Shown piece by piece: positions 1-4,772 of a stretch of DNA of 5,983 bases (its first letter is position 1; each line of letters begins with the position of its first letter). The position numbers and the translations under genes are program-made. This DNA is from Oscillospiraceae bacterium (lineage in GTDB: Bacteria > Bacillota > Clostridia > Oscillospirales > Oscillospiraceae). The DNA lies in contig JAITQY010000038.1 in assembly GCA_031288675.1 (NCBI GenBank), forward strand, positions 1 to 5,983, given 5' to 3'. The notes beneath the pieces were generated by a model. The model was not told the DNA's origin. It ran no database searches and saw nothing but the letters and a program-made list of their open reading frames with translations.

Positions 1-82
1 ATATATCTGCTATCGTGGTTTTACGTTGCTTAGCCAACCGGTCAATTTCTTCGGCTATTTCTTGCGGAGAATAATTGTACAT
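1..82 (-). CDS. N-terminus of a probable helix-turn-helix regulator (partial)
   Basis: Only the first 27 codons are in the window; the gene continues past the left edge. The ATG is at 82-80 and is preceded by an AAGGAA ribosome binding site (plus-strand 93-98) with a 10-base gap, which fixes the start. The visible peptide begins MYNYSPQEIAEEI and continues with DRLAKQRKTTIADI. This matches the first helix, and the run into the second, of small Cro/C1-type HTH proteins of Clostridia (pattern I..RI..LAK.R..SI..ML). The DNA-recognition helix is outside the window, so the family call is an inference. A palindrome at 124-140 near its likely transcription start would suit autoregulation. Confidence 0.6.
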   Translation of the reverse strand, partial: MYNYSPQEIAEEIDRLAKQRKTTIADI

Positions 83-123
83 CTTTTATAAATTCCTTAT
101 CATTTTTTGTGTAACCCTACATA

Positions 124-140
124 AATCCAAAATTTGGATT
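124..140. promoter_or_regulatory. Operator-like palindrome upstream of the HTH gene
   Basis: AATCCAAA and TTTGGATT form a perfect 8-base inverted repeat around one central A. It lies 42 bases upstream of the HTH start codon, directly downstream (in the minus-strand sense) of overlapping TATAAT boxes. It would therefore cover the predicted transcription start. Spacing and symmetry fit a dimeric repressor site, plausibly for the adjacent regulator itself, but no binding is shown. Confidence 0.4.
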
Positions 141-148
141 ATATTATA
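138..148 (-). promoter_or_regulatory. Possible -10 region for the HTH gene
   Basis: Two overlapping minus-strand TATAAT hexamers are present (plus-strand 143-148 and 138-143), about 55-65 bases upstream of the HTH start codon. No good -35 hexamer lies 16-18 bases further upstream; the best TTGATT (plus-strand 158-163) is only 14 bases from the nearer box. If this is the promoter it may need an activator or be weak. Confidence 0.35.
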
Positions 149-269
149 TCCATAACCAATCAATGACATTTAGCAATTAAAAGCCAAGTCTCGCACCAAG
201 AACACATACACTAATGTTTTTTTATTCTTGCATTTATGTGTGTCATTTATTTACAAGTTTTTCTATATC

Positions 270-1421
270 TCAATAGTTATCGTACACCTTTGCGAGCATT
301 GCCGCCGCGACTTCTGTGGTTACCTCGACGGGACAGAACGACGACAGGTGGTTGTCCGCTACGTCCTTTGCAAGCGCGACAACGTCATCGCGCTTAGCTA
401 TTTCGCTGAGAGGCTTAATACCGGTTTTGCGCATAAGCTCACGGACAGCGTCCGCTATGATTGTTCCGAGTTCCGCGCCGCTCTCGTTACCGGTCAGCGC
501 GGCTCCCATCGCTTTCGCGATTATAGCGGAAGTTTCCGGAAGCGCGGGTGCGGTCAGCGCAAGCGCCTCAGGCAAAGCGAGCGCGCAGTTATAACCATGC
601 GGAGTATGGAACGTCTTTGACAGCGCGTCCGCCACAGCATGTCCGATGTGCGTAACCGGATTATTGAACGCAAAACCCGCGAAGTTGGCGGCAAGCGCCA
701 TCTCCGTACGCGCTTCAGCGTTGTTAGGCTCATTGTACGCAACCGGCAGCCACTTGAATATTTTTGCAATCGCCGCCTCACCGAACAAATCGCTGTGCGG
801 ATTAGTTTGATTGGTCGTCATCGCTTCGGCGGCGTGCGCCAAAGCGTCAAGACCGGTGTTCGCGGTAATGCTCTTCGGCATTGAATACGTTAGCTCCGGG
901 TCGATAACCGCCAAAGAAGTATTGGTGAACACGCTCCATTTCTCGTTCACGTCCTCCCGGGTAATAACAGCTACAAATGTGACCTCACTGCCCGTGCCTG
1001 CGGTAGTTGGCACAAGCACCACAGGAATTTTGATATTTATCATAGCCGGCTGAGCCAGCACAAACTCCTTCGCCGGCTTTCCGGTCTCATACGCTATTGC
1101 CGCCGCTTTAGCCGTATCCATCGAGCTTCCGCCGCCTATCCCTATAAGCGCGTCAGCTCCGAATCCCGCGGCAATTTTCGCCGCCGCGTCTACAACGGCA
1201 CAGGTGGGGTCGCTGGCAACCTCGTCAAATACTGCGCAATCTATTCCGCTTGCTTTCAGCGCGTCAAGAGCTTTGACGGCAACGCCCGCATTGACAAGGG
1301 CTTTCTCGGTGATAACAAGCGGCTTCTTACAGCCAAGCTCCCTGATTTTTTCGCCTAATACGCTTATCGCTCCGTTGCCGAACACCACCGGAAGCGGCAC
1401 TTTGAATTCGTTGTAACTCAT
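270..1421 (-). CDS. Iron-containing alcohol dehydrogenase
   Basis: A complete 383-residue protein, the usual length for the Fe-ADH family (Pfam PF00465), cytoplasmic and NAD(P)-dependent. It should interconvert a primary alcohol or diol and its aldehyde or ketone; the substrate cannot be read from sequence. The N-terminal nucleotide-binding domain carries FGNG (14-17), the phosphate-binding GIGGGSSMDTAK (94-105) and PTTAGTGSEVT (138-148). The C-terminal helical domain has all four expected metal ligands: Asp192 and His196 in LDALAHAAEA, His261 in GHAVA, and His275 in TPHG. The start is set by a strong AGGAGGA (plus-strand 1431-1437) nine bases before the ATG. It is a single gene, divergent from the tryptophan unit, with its own promoter. 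No clear intrinsic terminator follows the stop. Nothing suggests damage. Other Fe-ADH members (lactaldehyde, propanediol or butanol dehydrogenase) cannot be separated from it by motifs alone. Confidence 0.95.
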   Translation of the reverse strand: MSYNEFKVPLPVVFGNGAISVLGEKIRELGCKKPLVITEKALVNAGVAVKALDALKASGIDCAVFDEVASDPTCAVVDAAAKIAAGFGADALIGIGGGSSMDTAKAAAIAYETGKPAKEFVLAQPAMINIKIPVVLVPTTAGTGSEVTFVAVITREDVNEKWSVFTNTSLAVIDPELTYSMPKSITANTGLDALAHAAEAMTTNQTNPHSDLFGEAAIAKIFKWLPVAYNEPNNAEARTEMALAANFAGFAFNNPVTHIGHAVADALSKTFHTPHGYNCALALPEALALTAPALPETSAIIAKAMGAALTGNESGAELGTIIADAVRELMRKTGIKPLSEIAKRDDVVALAKDVADNHLSSFCPVEVTTEVAAAMLAKVYDNY

Positions 1422-1516
1422 TTTTTATATTCCTCCTAATTTGAAAGTAAAAGTCTTTGTCCCGCAATGACTTTAATACATGCCAATAAAATAATGATTG
1501 CTTATTTACATCCTAT

Positions 1517-1545
1517 ATTATATCTCAATCATTTTATAAAGTCAA
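1517..1545 (-). promoter_or_regulatory. Sigma-A promoter of the alcohol dehydrogenase
   Basis: On the minus strand TTGACT (plus-strand 1540-1545) is followed after exactly 17 bases by TATAAT (1517-1522). This is one mismatch from consensus and predicts a start near 1510, giving a 5' leader of roughly 90 bases before the ATG at 1421. I saw no clear operator, so expression could be high and constitutive. Confidence 0.85.
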
Positions 1546-1604
1546 GAAATTAACGTATATGAAAAGCAGTATTAATCCAATTTATAAATTTTTCAAAAAA
1601 ACAC

Positions 1605-1633
1605 TTGACAAACGGAAAAACATATGATATTAT
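1605..1633 (+). promoter_or_regulatory. Sigma-A promoter of the T-box/trpP/trpS unit
   Basis: A perfect TTGACA (1605-1610) is followed after 17 bases by TATTAT (1628-1633), so transcription should begin near 1640, about 12-15 bases before the first helix of the T-box leader. A TATAAT at 1631-1636 overlaps the -10 but would need a 20-base spacer. Strong promoters are normal for units controlled by attenuation. Confidence 0.85.
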
Positions 1634-1874
1634 AATGGTAACTTAATAATCAAACCGTTAAGGCGAAGTAGTAAGTAACGTTACGGCGTTATAGCGAGTT
1701 ACCGTTGGTGTAAGGGTAATACGCACGAATTTTACTGAATGGATCGCTGAGGGTCGGAGGAAATCCGGGGCAGGGGAGTTGACGTTTTAAGATAACCCCT
1801 AAACTGTGAAAGTAATGCCGAACGGGAGCTTAACCTGTTACAAAGTAAGCGCGTATGCCGGTACGTGAAATTAT

Positions 1875-1907
1875 GGGTGGCGTTAGCGGATATTATTTAT
1901 CCGTCCC
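1875..1907 (+). promoter_or_regulatory. T-box antiterminator
   Basis: CGGATA (1887-1892) pairs with TATCCG (1898-1903) around a five-base loop, and GGG (1875-1877) pairs with CCC (1905-1907). Between them on the 5' side is the tRNA-binding bulge starting TGGC (1878-1881). The 3' strand of this helix is the same segment that forms the 5' arm of the terminator, so the two structures exclude each other. The bulge continues GTTA instead of the usual ACC. Confidence 0.85.
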
Positions 1908-1945
1908 TTGTGCAAGTGATTGCTGTAGGGGACGGTTTATTTATT
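1901..1945 (+). terminator. T-box regulated terminator
   Basis: CCGTCCC (1901-1907) pairs perfectly with GGGACGG (1929-1935). The helix continues inward through wobble pairs and one bulged base to GCAA/TTGC closing a GTGA tetraloop. A T-rich tract (TTTATTTATT) follows at 1936. This is the default 'off' structure when charged tRNA-Trp is plentiful. Confidence 0.9.
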
Positions 1946-1955
1946 CTTCGCGAGG

Positions 1956-1994
1956 TTCCCTTTACGGAATAATTCTATATTTCTAAAGGGGGAG
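1956..1994 (+). promoter_or_regulatory. Hairpin covering the trpP ribosome binding site
   Basis: CCCTTTA (1958-1964) is exactly complementary to TAAAGGG (1984-1990), and flanking TT/GG wobbles extend the helix to 1956-1992 with a 19-base AT-rich loop. The paired 3' arm is most of the trpP Shine-Dalgarno sequence AAAGGGGGAG, seven bases before the ATG at 2002. It lies downstream of the T-box terminator, so it forms only in read-through transcripts. Whether it regulates translation is inference; it could simply be a modest secondary structure. Confidence 0.45.
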
Positions 1995-2001
1995 TACCGT
2001 A

Positions 2002-2571
2002 ATGGGAAACACTACCAACACCAATGACGTATCCAATGTCATCATCAAAAAGAGAAAGAAGCTCACCACAGCCGATATGGCTCTTATAGCCATTCTGCTT
2101 GCCGTAGGCACCGTACTGAAGAACGTTATCAACTTCGGGATGAAGCCGAACTTCATCATCGCTATGTACTGCTTGGTTATCCTGCTAATCAAGCCGACCG
2201 TATTAAACTCCGCAATAATAGGGCTGCTTGCCGGAGCGCTGTGTCAGCTTTTCCCTGGAACGCCATTTGTCAATTTTGCAAGCGAGCTTGTCGGAGCGGT
2301 TGTTATGGCTCTGTTTATGAAGATTCCTTCACGTGATAATAAGTTCATTGATAATGTACTCAAAGTCGCGCCCTCGACGTTTATAACTACATTATTCAGC
2401 GGATTTACGTTTCTCGGACTGATGTGGATTCTTTTCTACGCAGGGGTAAGCGGCGGAACTCCGCCGGCGTCATTAGGCGTTTTCCTTGTCATCATCTTCG
2501 GCACAGCGACAATAAACACGGTTATCGTGCAGGTATTGTATTTACCAATAAAGAAAATCCTTAAGCGATAG
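2002..2571 (+). CDS. trpP: Tryptophan transporter TrpP
   Basis: A 189-residue integral membrane protein resembling Bacillus TrpP (YhaG), a small tryptophan-uptake protein whose fold is like an ECF S component. Likely membrane segments, judged by hydrophobicity, are at about 24-44, 49-67, 69-84, 93-107, 124-148 and 158-180. Family-like features are GMKPN (46-50) after the first segment, a conserved IIGLLAG stretch (72-78), and a C-terminal LYLPIKKILKR (179-189). The first 20 residues are polar and end in KKRKK, a positive-inside cytoplasmic extension longer than I recall for Bacillus TrpP. The ATG is supported by AAAGGGGGAG with a 7-base gap; the internal Met26 has no such site. It is the first gene after a Trp T-box and lies 15 bases upstream of trpS, so regulation by tRNA-Trp charging is well supported. 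A generic ECF S-component label would be the alternative. Confidence 0.88.
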   Translation: MGNTTNTNDVSNVIIKKRKKLTTADMALIAILLAVGTVLKNVINFGMKPNFIIAMYCLVILLIKPTVLNSAIIGLLAGALCQLFPGTPFVNFASELVGAVVMALFMKIPSRDNKFIDNVLKVAPSTFITTLFSGFTFLGLMWILFYAGVSGGTPPASLGVFLVIIFGTATINTVIVQVLYLPIKKILKR

Positions 2572-2586
2572 AGGTATCTCAAAAAA

Positions 2587-3588
2587 ATGGAGCAGCAAAA
2601 AAAGGTTATTCTGTCCGGCATAAAACCATCCGGAGAGCTGACGCTCGGTTCTTATTTAGGCGCGATAAAGAACTGGGTAGAGCTTGCGGACACATATGAA
2701 ACATTCTATATGATGACGGACTTGCACGCAATCACGGTCAGGCAAGAGCCTGCCGATTTGCGCTCGCGCACTCTTAAACAGCTTGCGCAATACATCGCCG
2801 CCGGGCTTGACCCCGAAAAGAACACCATCTTCATTCAGTCCCATGTGCCGGAACACGCACAAGTCGGTTGGGTACTCAACTGCTATACTATGTTCGGTGA
2901 ATTGTCACGGATGACGCAATTCAAGGATAAATCAGTTAAGAACGCTGACAACATCAACGCCGGATTGTTCACTTATCCTGTGCTTATGGCGGCTGATATT
3001 CTCATTTATCAGGCTGACCTTGTACCCGTCGGGGACGACCAAAAACAGCATGTAGAGATTACCCGTGACATTGCGTCCCGCTTCAATCACATTTACGGCG
3101 ATGTATTCAAACTTCCGGAACCGTATATGCCTAAAGTCGGCGCGAGAATAATGAGCCTTCAGGAACCAGCCAATAAAATGTCCAAATCTGAGCAGGATAA
3201 CGGCGGCTGTATCTGCATTACGGATAAGCCGGAAGATATTATGAGAGCGTTCAAACGCGCCGTTACGGACTCTGATACGGAGGTGCGCTACGACCCCGCA
3301 AATAAGGCTGGCGTATCGAATTTAATGCAAATTTACAGTTCCGCAACAGGTAAAAGTTTTACGGAGATAGAGGCGGAGTTCGCCGGCAAAGGCTACGGCG
3401 CGTTCAAAACTGCGGCAGGGGAGAGCGTCGTAGAGCTTTTACGGCCGATTCGCGAAAAGGCGGACGACCTTTTGAAAAACAAAGATTATCTGCAAAGCGT
3501 CTATAAATCCGGAGCGCTGAAAGCGTCATCAGCCGCCTATAAAACACTGCGTAAAGTATACAAAAAGGTCGGATTTGTTGAACGATAA
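2587..3588 (+). CDS. trpS: Tryptophan--tRNA ligase
   Basis: A 333-residue class Ic aminoacyl-tRNA synthetase, the typical length for bacterial TrpRS; it joins tryptophan to tRNA-Trp using ATP in the cytoplasm. The N-terminal Rossmann fold opens with SGIKPSGELTLGSYLGA (10-26), the TrpRS form of the HIGH motif (here TLGS where TIGN is common). FTYPVLMAADILIYQAD (128-144) contains Asp137, at the position of the Asp that recognises the indole nitrogen in characterised TrpRS. VGDDQKQHVE (148-157) and NKMSKSEQDNG (196-206, KMSKS loop 197-201) complete the active site. The C-terminal part is the helical anticodon-binding domain. Translation starts at ATG 2587; the AGAGGT at 2570-2575 overlaps the trpP stop and leaves a rather long gap of about 12 bases. 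This suggests translational coupling or modest initiation. Cotranscribed with trpP under the Trp T-box; a strong terminator follows 19 bases after the stop. Confidence 0.98.
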   Translation: MEQQKKVILSGIKPSGELTLGSYLGAIKNWVELADTYETFYMMTDLHAITVRQEPADLRSRTLKQLAQYIAAGLDPEKNTIFIQSHVPEHAQVGWVLNCYTMFGELSRMTQFKDKSVKNADNINAGLFTYPVLMAADILIYQADLVPVGDDQKQHVEITRDIASRFNHIYGDVFKLPEPYMPKVGARIMSLQEPANKMSKSEQDNGGCICITDKPEDIMRAFKRAVTDSDTEVRYDPANKAGVSNLMQIYSSATGKSFTEIEAEFAGKGYGAFKTAAGESVVELLRPIREKADDLLKNKDYLQSVYKSGALKASSAAYKTLRKVYKKVGFVER

Positions 3589-3607
3589 CGGCAATAACAG
3601 TAACAAA

Positions 3608-3643
3608 AGTATCCGCACAGAGAACGTTCTCTGTGCGGATACT
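3608..3643. terminator. Bidirectional terminator between trpS and the collagen-like gene
   Basis: A perfect 36-base palindrome (18-base arms, centre AACGTT) would form a long GC-containing hairpin on either strand. It starts 19 bases after the trpS stop, and on the plus strand a T-rich tract leads to TTTTTT at about 3658. On the minus strand it begins three bases after the stop at 3647, and the RNA would continue with TTTTGTTACTGTT. It therefore serves both convergent units. Confidence 0.8.
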
Positions 3644-3646
3644 AAA

Positions 3647-3880
3647 TTAATCTGATATTTTTTCAAACGAGATATAAGCGTGATCCAACGTTAAGTTATC
3701 TGCGGTTATTCCGCCGCCGCCTATCCCGTGAAGATTTATCGTGTCGCCGGAATTGAGCCGCAAAAGGCTGTAGTCACTATAAGTTACAAACTGGCTGCCT
3801 CCAAATCGAACCGCTGTTTTTCGTATAAAAGATCCGTTAACAAGCAATGCAACTCCCCAATTCCAAGAATTAGTGGACAC
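3647..3880 (-). pseudogene. C-terminal part of the collagen-like protein, out of frame
   Basis: This 77-codon open stretch starts at GTG 3880 and has no ribosome binding site of its own. It reads VSTNSWNWGVALLVNG onward, with a hydrophobic and polar beta-strand alternation, a GIGGGG turn, and ends AYISFEKISD. That ending is like the last strand of C1q/TNF-like or BclA-type C-terminal domains attached to collagen stalks. It continues the 3784-4257 reading frame with a single-base offset at about 3881-3886: GTAQ in the first frame joins VSTNSWNW in the second. The palindromic terminator follows three bases after this stop (3647), which indicates that this, not 3784, is the ancestral gene end. 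The cause could be a real one-base deletion, a sequencing error or, least likely, recoding. Confidence 0.7.
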
Positions 3881-4257
3881 TGTGCTGTCCCAGCTTCAAA
3901 TTTATAGTACACTCTGTAAACGCCGCTTTCAAGCGTTCTGAACTGTTCATCGCTGATACGCTCAACCTTAGGATTAATTTGAATATCATCAACCGGAAAC
4001 TTAACATCAGTATTCCAAAATTCAGTCAACCTAAAAGTTTGGTCGCTGGTGTTTACCGCGACATAGGCATTGACAGGATACCCCGGACCCGGATCGCCCT
4101 GAGGTCCTGTTGCTCCGGTTATGCCTGAGGGTCCCGGCGGACCTTGCAGACCGTCATGACCGGGCTGACCCTGAGGACCCTGTAAGCCCGGCGCACCGGG
4201 TTGCCCGGGAGGACCAGGAATCAATTTAACTGGAACGCAATAATCATAACAATTCAT
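3784..4257 (-). CDS. Collagen-like protein, N-terminal frame
   Basis: A 157-codon open frame in three parts. Residues 1-12 are a short leader (MNCYDYCVPVKL) with two cysteines and no signal peptide. Residues 13-57 are 15 uninterrupted Gly-X-Y triplets rich in Pro and Gln. From 60 onward comes the first half of a beta-rich domain (FWNTDVKFPVDD, SGVYRVYYKFEAGTA). Such proteins form trimeric triple helices and are typical of spore or cell surfaces in Firmicutes. The lack of a Sec signal fits a spore-coat or exosporium-type route, which is an inference. The last 34 or so residues (QCPLILG onward) are out-of-frame reading: the true continuation lies in the other frame at 3647-3880. Restoring one base would give about 203 residues. 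The start is supported by GAAAGGA (plus-strand 4268-4274) ten bases upstream. The product as written probably lacks a folded C-terminal domain. Confidence 0.75.
   Translation of the reverse strand: MNCYDYCVPVKLIPGPPGQPGAPGLQGPQGQPGHDGLQGPPGPSGITGATGPQGDPGPGYPVNAYVAVNTSDQTFRLTEFWNTDVKFPVDDIQINPKVERISDEQFRTLESGVYRVYYKFEAGTAQCPLILGIGELHCLLTDLLYEKQRFDLEAASL
4087..4221 (-). repeat. Gly-X-Y collagen repeat (15 triplets)
   Basis: Glycine occurs at every third residue from 15 to 57 without a break, with Pro or Gln in many X and Y positions (PPG, QPG, APG, PQG, ATG, DPG). At DNA level the 9-base units are similar but not identical, so the tract is a protein repeat. Such tracts often vary in length between strains. 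Confidence 0.9.
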
Positions 4258-4288
4258 AAAAGTTATTTCCTTTCTTTAATTATCAAAA

Positions 4289-4317
4289 CATTTTATGTAA
4301 TAATTATAACAAGCGTT
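4289..4317 (-). promoter_or_regulatory. Candidate promoter of the collagen-like gene
   Basis: Two overlapping possibilities lie upstream. A minus-strand TATAAT sits at plus-strand 4303-4308 but has no good -35 at 16-18 bases. Alternatively AAC (4315-4317), a 17-base gap and CATAAAATG (4289-4297) resemble the sigma-K pattern (AC, 16-17 bases, CATAnnnTA), with the final A replaced by G. A sporulation promoter would suit an exosporium-like protein but is only suggested. Confidence 0.3.
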
Positions 4318-4695
4318 ACAAAAGTTTTGCTGTTATTTCATAGCAGGGTAGCATAGGTAAGGCAAATAATAAATAAAACAAAATTCGTGTTTTGTTTTGT
4401 TTTTCGCTTTTCTGAATAGCAAACGGTTTCTCTTAATTCATTCGGATTAGTTTTGTATACGCGCAAAGAGCGGTTGATTTAGATACCAGTTACACTCTCT
4501 GAGTGGATACTAACATTAACAATTGGCTTTTGTAAACATAATGGACGAAAATTACTAAGTATTTTGACGTCTATGCAGATATGGATCTTGGCGAGATAAT
4601 TTTAGTTATTCTCTTGTATTGTAGATATATTTTGTCCACAATATTCTGCTGATTCCAATGCCTGTCCCCCTGCCCTAACGCGGATGGCTCACAGA

Positions 4696-4725
4696 CGTTA
4701 CAACACTGTACTGCACGCTGTAACG
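4696..4725. repeat. Inverted repeat next to the SLH-gene terminator
   Basis: CGTTACA (4696-4702) is perfectly complementary to TGTAACG (4719-4725) around a 16-base loop. In the minus-strand transcript of the SLH gene it follows the terminator hairpin at 4731-4756 and could act as a second, weaker stem. No T tract supports it as an independent terminator. Confidence 0.35.
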
Positions 4726-4730
4726 GAAAC

Positions 4731-4756
4731 GTCCGCCGGGTAAAAACCCGGCGGAC
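4731..4756 (-). terminator. Terminator of the SLH protein gene
   Basis: GTCCGCCGGG pairs perfectly with CCCGGCGGAC; a T-A pair closes a four-base loop, giving an 11-base-pair, GC-rich stem. It starts 17 bases after the SLH stop codon on the minus strand. The following RNA begins GTTTCCGTT, so the T tract is weak, but position and stability support termination. Confidence 0.75.
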
Positions 4757-4772
4757 TTCGCTTACCTGTTAT

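Larger units (their letters stand above)
1641..1945 (+). ncRNA. T-box riboswitch, tryptophan-specific
   Basis: A T-box leader senses uncharged tRNA by codon-anticodon pairing and by pairing to the tRNA 3' end. Stem I runs from about 1654 to 1754: outer ACC/GGT, an asymmetric kink-turn-like loop, then GGCGA (1662-1666) with TCGCT (1744-1748). The specifier loop has the expected AGTA (1667-1670) opposite GAA (1737-1739), followed by the specifier TGG (1740-1742), the Trp codon. Above it GTAA/TTAC pairs, then a distal arm GTTACC/GGTAAT with AGCGAG and a GGTG loop, the usual tRNA-elbow contacts. Further hairpins follow (CGGA/TCCG at 1755-1767; AGGGG/CCCCT at 1772-1800). The T-box core is GGGTGGCG (1875-1882); TGGC would pair with a GCCA 3' end, as expected for bacterial tRNA-Trp with discriminator G73. 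The downstream genes trpP and trpS independently confirm the Trp assignment. Confidence 0.95.
4258..4772. other. 515-base region without a recognisable gene
   Basis: I see no supported coding region on either strand: frames are broken by frequent stops and the short open stretches lack ribosome binding sites. The left part holds the leader and promoter of the collagen-like gene. Between about 4330 and 4680 the sequence is AT-rich and resembles no RNA or mobile element I know. It includes a weak AT hairpin, AAAACAAAA (4375-4383) with TTTTGTTTT (4390-4398), and a small CACTC/GAGTG hairpin (4493-4505). The right end holds two hairpins downstream of the SLH gene. Confidence 0.6.

Noticed and set aside
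197..241. Inverted repeats (CAAGAA/TTCTTG and ACACATA/TATGTGT) after the dehydrogenase stop, as a terminator
   Set aside because: The two pairings are mutually exclusive and AT-rich, and the run of seven T (217-223) lies inside the loop on the wrong strand for the dehydrogenase transcript.
228..1416. Several plus-strand open stretches opposite the alcohol dehydrogenase
   Set aside because: They mirror the codon pattern of the strongly supported minus-strand gene, lack ribosome binding sites and have no recognisable protein features.
1450..1474. AAAGTC/GACTTT inverted repeat in the dehydrogenase leader
   Set aside because: Only six base pairs with a 13-base loop, no T tract, and no match to a Rex-type operator or known riboswitch.
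3870..3890. Programmed -1 ribosomal frameshifting in the collagen-like gene
   Set aside because: The frame offset is compatible with -1, but no X XXY YYZ slippery heptamer or homopolymer run is present at the junction, so a mutation or sequence error is more likely.
4581..4652. A 23-codon hydrophobic open frame (begins MDLGEIILVILL)
   Set aside because: It has no Shine-Dalgarno sequence and no convincing promoter, and is of a length expected by chance in AT-rich DNA.
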